Part shown: piece after piece, positions 7,837-12,034 of the stretch
Position numbering within the stretch: the first letter of the stretch is position 1
How the letters are laid out: the number at the start of each line of letters is the position of its first letter
Origin: Rickettsiales bacterium
GTDB lineage: Bacteria; Pseudomonadota; Alphaproteobacteria; Rickettsiales; UBA1997
DNA length: 12,034 nucleotides
Direction of reading: 5' to 3'
Assembly: GCA_947505885.1 (NCBI GenBank)
Contig: CANNMN010000020.1
Span: 1-12,034 of the forward strand
Program-made: the position numbers and the translations under genes
The notes under the pieces: generated by a model
What the model saw: only the letters and a program-made list of their open reading frames with translations
Told to the model about the DNA's origin: nothing
Databases searched by the model: none

Positions 7837-8766
7837 ATGAAAATTTCTCCAAAAGTTAAAAAGATTTTGTCGCACTACGAATCAGACAATCCTGGCACCA
7901 AAGCAAATTTAGCGCGCATCTTGATGCACGGTAAACTTGGCGGCACTGGTAAAGTATTAATCCTGCCGGTTGATCAAGGTTTTGAGCATGGCCCAGACAG
8001 AAGTTTTGCGGTTAATCCTGCTGCCTACAATCCTCACTATCACTTCCAACTTGCAATCGATGCTGGCTTAAACGCTTACGCCGCGCCTCTTGGCATGATT
8101 GAAGCTGGCGCTGATACATTTGCTGGAGCGATCCCAACAATCTTAAAAGTGAATTCTTCCAACTCACTTCACAACGGCGGAACCGCGCCACATCAAGCAA
8201 CAACAGCTTCGGTAAAAGATGCTTTGCGTCTTGGTTGTTCAGCAATTGGTTTCACGATTTACCCATCTTCTGACGCAGCTTTTGACATGTTCGAAGAAAT
8301 TCGTGAAATGTCTGAAGAAGCAAAATCTTACGGGATTGCAACAGTAATCTGGTCTTACCCACGCGGCGGCGATCTTTCAAAAATCGGTGAAACCGCAATG
8401 GATATTTGTGCTTATGCAACTCACATCGCAGCCTTACTTGGTGCTCACATTATCAAAGTTAAGCCACCAACCCAAGCCCTAGAAAATCTTGAAGCGATTA
8501 AGGTTTACGAAAAAATTAAAATCCCGGTCGCAACTCTTGAAGAACGCATCAAGCACATCATCAAATCTGCTTTTGATGGCCGTCGTATTGTTGTCTTTTC
8601 TGGTGGCAATGCCAAAGGCGAAGATGAAATCTACAACGAAATTCGTCAAATCTATAAAGGTGGCGCGAATGGCTCAATCATTGGCCGCAACACCTTCCAA
8701 CGTCCAAGAGAAGAAGCTTTGAAGATGCTAGAAAATATCATCAAGATCTACTTAGGAAAATTCTAA
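7837..8766 (+). CDS. fbaB: Class I fructose-bisphosphate aldolase, DhnA/FbaB type
   Basis: The enzyme cleaves or forms fructose 1,6-bisphosphate from dihydroxyacetone phosphate and glyceraldehyde 3-phosphate through a lysine Schiff base, in glycolysis and gluconeogenesis. The 309-residue protein shows LPVDQGFEHGP near the N-terminus (D46, E50, H51), the strand HIIKVKPP with K207 and K209 (one of them the likely Schiff-base lysine), and phosphate-binding loops around S255-GG and G283-R284. This is the archaeal-type/DhnA family, not the class II zinc enzyme. The ATG has no Shine-Dalgarno (CTCATCAATTTT before it). The YejF-like ATPase starts 37 bp downstream on the same strand, so the two may share a transcript. 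Substrate identity within the DhnA/FbaB/LsrF superfamily is likely rather than certain. Confidence 0.88.
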   Translation: MKISPKVKKILSHYESDNPGTKANLARILMHGKLGGTGKVLILPVDQGFEHGPDRSFAVNPAAYNPHYHFQLAIDAGLNAYAAPLGMIEAGADTFAGAIPTILKVNSSNSLHNGGTAPHQATTASVKDALRLGCSAIGFTIYPSSDAAFDMFEEIREMSEEAKSYGIATVIWSYPRGGDLSKIGETAMDICAYATHIAALLGAHIIKVKPPTQALENLEAIKVYEKIKIPVATLEERIKHIIKSAFDGRRIVVFSGGNAKGEDEIYNEIRQIYKGGANGSIIGRNTFQRPREEALKMLENIIKIYLGKF

Positions 8767-8775
8767 CTTTAGGGA

Positions 8776-8797
8776 TAAGGGGTTTAATCGCCCCTTA
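8776..8797 (+). promoter_or_regulatory. Hairpin in the aldolase-ATPase gap, 6 bp before the ATPase start
   Basis: TAAGGGG (8776-8782) pairs perfectly with CCCCTTA (8791-8797) around an 8-base loop, ending 6 bp before the ATG at 8804. No T-tract follows, so it is a poor terminator. It fills the place where a ribosome site would be, so it may limit translation of the downstream gene or mark an mRNA processing point. Confidence 0.35.
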
Positions 8798-8803
8798 CAC
8801 CTT

Positions 8804-10249
8804 ATGCCTCTCCTCTCCCTCAAGAATCTCTCCATCTCCTTTGCCAATCAGCAAGTTGTTAAGGCTTTTTCCTTCGATCTTTCTGCGCAAAAAATTACCG
8901 CATTAGTTGGGCAAAGTGGCTCAGGAAAATCTCTTACTGCCCTTGCAATTCTTGGCTTGGTACGCAAAGCAAAAATCTCCGGCGAAATAATTTTTGCAGG
9001 AAAAAATTTGCTCACATTAAGCGAAAAAGAATTTTGTAAAATACGCGGCAAAGAAATCGGAATGGTTTTCCAAGATCCAAATAGCTCACTTAATCCCCTA
9101 CATAAAATCGGCAAACAAATCGCCGAAGCGATCACGATTCATCAGCCAAAAATTTCAAAAAAAGATTTACAAAATCGTGTCGCTGAGTTGTTGAAGATGG
9201 TTGAGTTAGAATCTCTCAAAACAAGGCTCGACAACTATCCTCACCAATTTTCTGGCGGACAAAAACAGCGAATAATGCTGGCAATTGCCCTCGCCAATAA
9301 TCCAAAAATCTTAATCGCCGATGAGCCAACAACGGCGCTCGATGTAAAGATTCAAAACGAAATTCTCGATTTGATTTTACGCCTGAAAAATGAGCTCGGA
9401 CTTTGCGTTTTATTCATCACTCACAATCTGCGCGCGATAGCAAGAATCGCCGACGAGGTGATTGAAATAAAAAATGAAAAATTGATCAAAAACCCGCCGG
9501 TTGAGCGAAGTCGAAACCAGGGAAAGGTTCCTGCCGCTGAACTTGGTTTCGACTCCGCTCAACCGGCGTTCTGCATGTCCGAAGCGGTGAGCTGTGTGCT
9601 TGAGGTAAAAAATCTTTCGGTCGCCGTAAAAAAATCTCAGCTACTTTCCGACATAAACTTCTCCATCAGTGCCGGACAAAATCTCGGCATTATCGGCGAA
9701 AGCGGTTCGGGAAAATCAACATTGGCCCTCGCCTTGTGCGACCTAATTACGTCAGAGACCTTAACCCAAGGTGAAATAAAATTCTTCGGCGAAAAAACTT
9801 GGGCAAAAAATAATTTTGAATTGCGCCGCGAAGTGCAAATCGTTTTTCAAGATCCCTTCGGAAGCCTTAATCCACGAATGATCGTGAAGGATATTATCGA
9901 AGAAGGCTTGGTGATTCACAAACTTGCCAATCACTCACAACTTACCACTATTTTTAAACAAATTCGTCTTCCCCTTGATCTCCAAACTCGCTACCCTCAC
10001 GAACTCTCTGGCGGACAACGTCAACGCGTCGCCATCGCCCGCGCTTTGATTCTAAATCCCAAAATTTTGATTCTCGACGAACCAACTTCAGCCCTTGATA
10101 CATCTACTCAAAGCGAGATCATCAATCTTCTCTTAGAAATCCAACAAACTCACAAAATTTCTTACATTCTGATTTCGCACGACCTCGATATCGTGGCACA
10201 AATCGCTGATCAAACTTTAACTTTAAACAACGGCAAAATAGTTAGCTAA
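8804..10249 (+). CDS. yejF: Fused two-domain ABC transporter ATPase (YejF/oligopeptide type) with an in-frame palindromic element
   Basis: This protein would power an inner-membrane peptide importer of the YejABEF (Opp/Dpp) class by ATP hydrolysis. Two complete ABC domains are fused. The first has Walker A G36-QSGSGKS (to 43), signature S150-GGQ, Walker B D173-E174 and switch H207. The second has Walker A G298-ESGSGKS (to 305), signature S402-GGQ, Walker B D425-E426 and H459. All catalytic residues are present, so both sites should bind and turn over ATP. At 481 residues it is shorter than typical YejF (about 530). Residues 231-255 in the linker are encoded by a 74-bp inverted repeat (9495-9568) and do not resemble ABC sequence; the foreign stretch may extend to about 265. 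No permease or binding-protein gene is adjacent, and exact substrate cannot be told. Start ATG has no Shine-Dalgarno. Confidence 0.88.
   Translation: MPLLSLKNLSISFANQQVVKAFSFDLSAQKITALVGQSGSGKSLTALAILGLVRKAKISGEIIFAGKNLLTLSEKEFCKIRGKEIGMVFQDPNSSLNPLHKIGKQIAEAITIHQPKISKKDLQNRVAELLKMVELESLKTRLDNYPHQFSGGQKQRIMLAIALANNPKILIADEPTTALDVKIQNEILDLILRLKNELGLCVLFITHNLRAIARIADEVIEIKNEKLIKNPPVERSRNQGKVPAAELGFDSAQPAFCMSEAVSCVLEVKNLSVAVKKSQLLSDINFSISAGQNLGIIGESGSGKSTLALALCDLITSETLTQGEIKFFGEKTWAKNNFELRREVQIVFQDPFGSLNPRMIVKDIIEEGLVIHKLANHSQLTTIFKQIRLPLDLQTRYPHELSGGQRQRVAIARALILNPKILILDEPTSALDTSTQSEIINLLLEIQQTHKISYILISHDLDIVAQIADQTLTLNNGKIVS
9495..9568. repeat. Palindromic element inserted in frame in the yejF-like gene
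   Basis: Arms 9495-9519 and 9544-9568 are inverted repeats of 25 bp with a single mismatch, around a 24-base loop that holds a small GGAA/TTCC dyad. The core GGTTGAGCGAAGTCGAAACC (9499-9518) is a motif type seen dispersed in various bacterial genomes. It is read as PPVERSRNQ...GFDSAQPA between the two ATPase domains without a stop or frameshift. In behaviour it recalls the Rickettsia palindromic elements, which also persist inside genes, but family membership is not claimed. Confidence 0.9.
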
Positions 10250-10267
10250 GAACTATAAAAAGCTTGT

Positions 10268-10321
10268 CTAGGTACTAAGGCTAGTTTGCCTTGGGTTAGT
10301 TTGCCCTAGGTTATTTTTATT
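10268..10321 (+). terminator. Probable terminator of the yejF-like gene
   Basis: After the stop at 10249, a hairpin AAGGC-TAGTTT-GCCTT (10277-10292) and a second short GGG/CCC stem are enclosed by CTAGG (10268-10272) and CCTAG (10305-10309), followed by TTATTTTTATTTTAT. The stem plus T-rich tail fits intrinsic termination on the plus strand. Two near-identical 15-base units (10281-10295 and 10296-10310, 12 of 15 equal) make up the core. It overlaps the last codon of the convergent prepilin-like gene. Confidence 0.45.
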
Positions 10322-11202
10322 TTATATTTTCTGCTTAAATAGGTTGCGATCGATTCTCTTTCTTCGGTAGTGAGGGCGCGACTATAAATTATAATCTCTG
10401 CAACATCTCCATCTAAATAACGTCCGGCAGCTAGGTTTTGAAGAGATCCGAAGGTAATTCTGGCTGGAGATGTGAGCGCTGAAGTTCCAGTTGATGAGGA
10501 TGAGGCTAAGGCGGTTTTTCCTCCATCTGCATATAATTTTATAGTTCCGCTAGATTGAGTCCTTGTAAAAAAAACCATATGCGCTCTTCCATTGTTATAT
10601 AGTCCATTATGAAAAATTGTCGTATCTGAGTTTCCGCCAGTTCCAGCAAGAATTCTTCCACTTTTCTGGATAGTAAGACCAAAATCTTTTGCCGCTCCGA
10701 CAACTTCAGCATCAACTATTCCAGCGCCACCATACCAATTAGTACCGGTAAGTGTGGAGCCACCAGTCGTTTTAAAAACAGCGATTATTGTAAAATCTTC
10801 ACTTATCTCTCTTGAGATGTATAAATAATCGTCAAGGCCATCAAACCTTACTGCCGGAATCGCACCATCAAAAATATATTCTTTAAAAAGTGGCCTAAGA
10901 CTTATTGTTCCTTGAATTGCGTTGTTCTGAGTTGTGGATTGTTTGCCATTGTCATACCAAGTTGCAATTGTCGAACCATCTATTTGCGCATTACTATCAA
11001 AACTAGTTTTAAGAGAAGTTTCATGCCACGACATTAGATCTTTAATTCCAGCAACTGGTGAAGATTGGGTGAGAGATCTTGCCGACATTAATCCCGATTC
11101 TTTAACTAGTCTTGTGGATTGAGTGATTCCAGCAATCAAAATCCCGATTACTAGAATTACGATTGAAATCTCGATCAAAGAGAAAGCAGAGTTTTTTTTC
11201 AT
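10306..11202 (-). CDS. Prepilin-like protein with LamG-like (concanavalin-fold) domain
   Basis: The N-terminus MKKNSA-FSLIEISIVILVIG is a type IV prepilin/pseudopilin leader: a short basic leader, a likely peptidase cut before F7, the conserved glutamate at mature position 5 (E11), and a hydrophobic helix to about residue 27. After a linker, residues about 80-295 resemble a LamG/concanavalin-like fold: WYDNGKQSTTQ, PAVRFDGLDDYLYI, FTIIAVFKTT, YLDGDVAEIIIYSRALTTEERESIATYLSRKY. This order fits LamG-type domains found in surface proteins. The predicted product is an exported minor pilin or pseudopilin carrying a binding domain; the ligand is unknown. The cut site has alanine rather than the more common glycine at -1. 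At 298 residues it is longer than ordinary pilins. No pilus or type II secretion genes are adjacent, and no Shine-Dalgarno precedes the ATG. Confidence 0.82.
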   Translation of the reverse strand: MKKNSAFSLIEISIVILVIGILIAGITQSTRLVKESGLMSARSLTQSSPVAGIKDLMSWHETSLKTSFDSNAQIDGSTIATWYDNGKQSTTQNNAIQGTISLRPLFKEYIFDGAIPAVRFDGLDDYLYISREISEDFTIIAVFKTTGGSTLTGTNWYGGAGIVDAEVVGAAKDFGLTIQKSGRILAGTGGNSDTTIFHNGLYNNGRAHMVFFTRTQSSGTIKLYADGGKTALASSSSTGTSALTSPARITFGSLQNLAAGRYLDGDVAEIIIYSRALTTEERESIATYLSRKYKIKIT

Positions 11203-11225
11203 TATCGCAGTAAGTTATTTTAGTC

Positions 11226-11259
11226 ATTGATAACGCTAGGATATTCTAATGTTATCAAT
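11226..11259. promoter_or_regulatory. 9-bp dyad between divergent prepilin-like and U32 genes
   Basis: ATTGATAAC (11226-11234) and GTTATCAAT (11251-11259) are a perfect inverted repeat with a 16-bp spacing, 24 bp upstream of the prepilin-like start. On the minus strand TAGAAT (plus 11243-11248), 5 of 6 to the -10 consensus, lies between the arms, though no good -35 box accompanies it. A repressor or activator site for the prepilin-like gene is plausible. Confidence 0.35.
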
Positions 11260-11267
11260 AAATTTAT

Positions 11268-11297
11268 TTGTAATAGATCAGATGAAGAGCTGATAAA
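11268..11297 (+). promoter_or_regulatory. Possible promoter of the U32-family gene
   Basis: TTGTAA (11268-11273) and GATAAA (11292-11297) are 18 bp apart, each 4 of 6 to the consensus boxes. This would give a leader of about 95 nt that includes two hairpins (CTGAC...GTCAG near 11303-11319, and 11329-11362). The match is weak and other placements are possible. Confidence 0.25.
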
Positions 11298-11328
11298 AAC
11301 TCCTGACCTATTTTGTCAGTTTCAACCA

Positions 11329-11362
11329 AATTAAGTGTGTGCGTTGTGAACGCGCCTTAATT
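11329..11362 (+). promoter_or_regulatory. Bulged hairpin in the leader of the U32-family gene
   Basis: AATTAAG (11329-11335) pairs with CTTAATT (11356-11362), and GTGCGTT (11339-11345) pairs with AACGCGC (11349-11355, one G-U pair) around a GTG loop, leaving a 3-base bulge on the left. Fourteen pairs in 34 bases make this a strong local structure, ending 34 bp before the start codon. It may be an mRNA leader element or a protein site; the following ATTTCTTA is too weak a T-tract to call a terminator. Confidence 0.4.
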
Positions 11363-11396
11363 ATTTCTTACACAAAATAATCCAGTATTTAACTCG

Positions 11397-12034
11397 ATGA
11401 AAAAACCCGAATTGCTTTTACCAGCTGGAACTCTTGATCGCCTAAAAACTGCAATTCTTTACGGCGCCGATGCTGTTTATTGTGGCACACCAGACATGTC
11501 ACTTCGCGTTAAGTCTGGCTTCACTTTGGAAGATGTTGTCGAGGGCATTAAATTCGCTCACTCTCACGGCAAAAAAGTTTACCTGACGCTCAATCTTTTT
11601 TCTCACAATAAAGACATCGAGAAACTACCTCAATTCATTGAAACCGTTAAGGCAGTAAAACCTGATGGGCTTATCATTTCTGATCCCGGCGTTTTTCAGT
11701 TTGTTAAAGAACATGCACCAGACTTAGAAATTCATATCTCCACACAAGCTAATGTTTGCTCTTGGCTGACTGTAGATTTCTGGGAAAAGCAGGGTGCTAG
11801 TTTAGTTGTAATGGCGCGCGAAGTGTCGTTTGAAGAGCTAGCAGTAGTTCGCGAAAAATGCCCGAATATTAAAATCGAAACTTTCGTACATGGTTCGATG
11901 TGCATGACTTACTCTGGTCGCTGCTTGCTTTCAAATTTTATGGCCGAGCGCGGAGCCAATCAGGGCAGCTGTGCGCACTCATGTCGCTGGGGTTACAAAC
12001 TTAAAATCAAACTTAAAGACAACACCGAACACGA
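11397..12034 (+). CDS. trhP: Peptidase U32-family protein, TrhP-like tRNA hydroxylation protein (3' end outside the window)
   Basis: Despite the name 'peptidase U32', characterised members act in RNA hydroxylation or ubiquinone hydroxylation. TrhP (YegQ) serves formation of 5-hydroxyuridine at tRNA position 34. The 212 residues seen include KPELLLPAGTLDRLKTA near the start, YGADAVYCGTPDMSLRV, IISDPGVFQFV, a histidine in EIHISTQAN, and the family signature HGSMCMTYSGRCLLSNF with NQGSC and SCRW. Cysteines C169, C176, C192 and C196 sit where U32 proteins such as UbiU bind a [4Fe-4S] cluster. SLRV, SDPG and NQGSC...CRW favour TrhP over RlhA, UbiU or UbiV. The ATG at 11397 gives the expected N-terminus but has no Shine-Dalgarno. 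The remaining half or so of the protein lies beyond the window, so the subfamily call is provisional. Confidence 0.85.
   Translation, partial: MKKPELLLPAGTLDRLKTAILYGADAVYCGTPDMSLRVKSGFTLEDVVEGIKFAHSHGKKVYLTLNLFSHNKDIEKLPQFIETVKAVKPDGLIISDPGVFQFVKEHAPDLEIHISTQANVCSWLTVDFWEKQGASLVVMAREVSFEELAVVREKCPNIKIETFVHGSMCMTYSGRCLLSNFMAERGANQGSCAHSCRWGYKLKIKLKDNTEH

Noticed and set aside
11397..12034. Annotation as a protease on the basis of the U32 name
   Set aside because: Characterised close relatives are RNA- or quinone-hydroxylation proteins with Fe-S cysteines, which are present here.

Overview
The window looks like a chromosomal piece of an A+T-rich proteobacterium, most likely an uncultured alphaproteobacterium (possibly Rickettsiales- or Holosporales-like). 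The reasons are the stand-alone membrane subunit of a three-subunit, R. rubrum-style transhydrogenase, the general look of the RsmG and other housekeeping proteins, and many short palindromic repeats, one of them inside a coding gene. The lineage is an inference; no rRNA gene is present to settle it.

Layout. Position 1-50 (-) is the 5' part of a tRNA-Gln, cut by the window edge. A structured 130-bp gap leads to pntAB (+), whose stop overlaps the start of thiC (+), a thiamine pyrimidine synthase. Next (2528-3499, +) is a probable accessory gene: an N-terminal zinc ribbon and a C-terminal nucleoside deoxyribosyltransferase/TIR-like domain, with arginine codon use unlike thiC. From 3500 to 4860 the DNA is gene-poor: two copies of a 69-bp palindromic repeat, a tandem repeat, and two doubtful small ORFs. 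Housekeeping genes resume with rsmA (+), convergent with an rsmG-ald pair (-). Then come a class I (DhnA-type) fructose-bisphosphate aldolase (+), a fused two-domain peptide-transporter ATPase of the YejF type (+), a prepilin-like protein with a LamG-like domain (-), and a U32-family protein resembling TrhP (+) that runs off the right edge.

How the genes fit together. Three are translation or RNA-modification genes (rsmA, rsmG, trhP-like), several are central metabolism (pntAB, thiC, ald, aldolase), and two face the envelope (yejF-like ATPase, prepilin-like). No single pathway links them. pntAB lacks its partner subunits, the ATPase lacks its permease and binding protein, and the prepilin lacks its assembly genes, so operons seem broken up. 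Of the gene starts, only ald has a clear Shine-Dalgarno sequence.

Most notable are a 74-bp palindromic element kept in frame between the two ATPase domains of the YejF-like protein, and the zinc-ribbon/NDT-like gene, a candidate immune-type effector. No CRISPR array, complete transposon or TPP riboswitch was seen.
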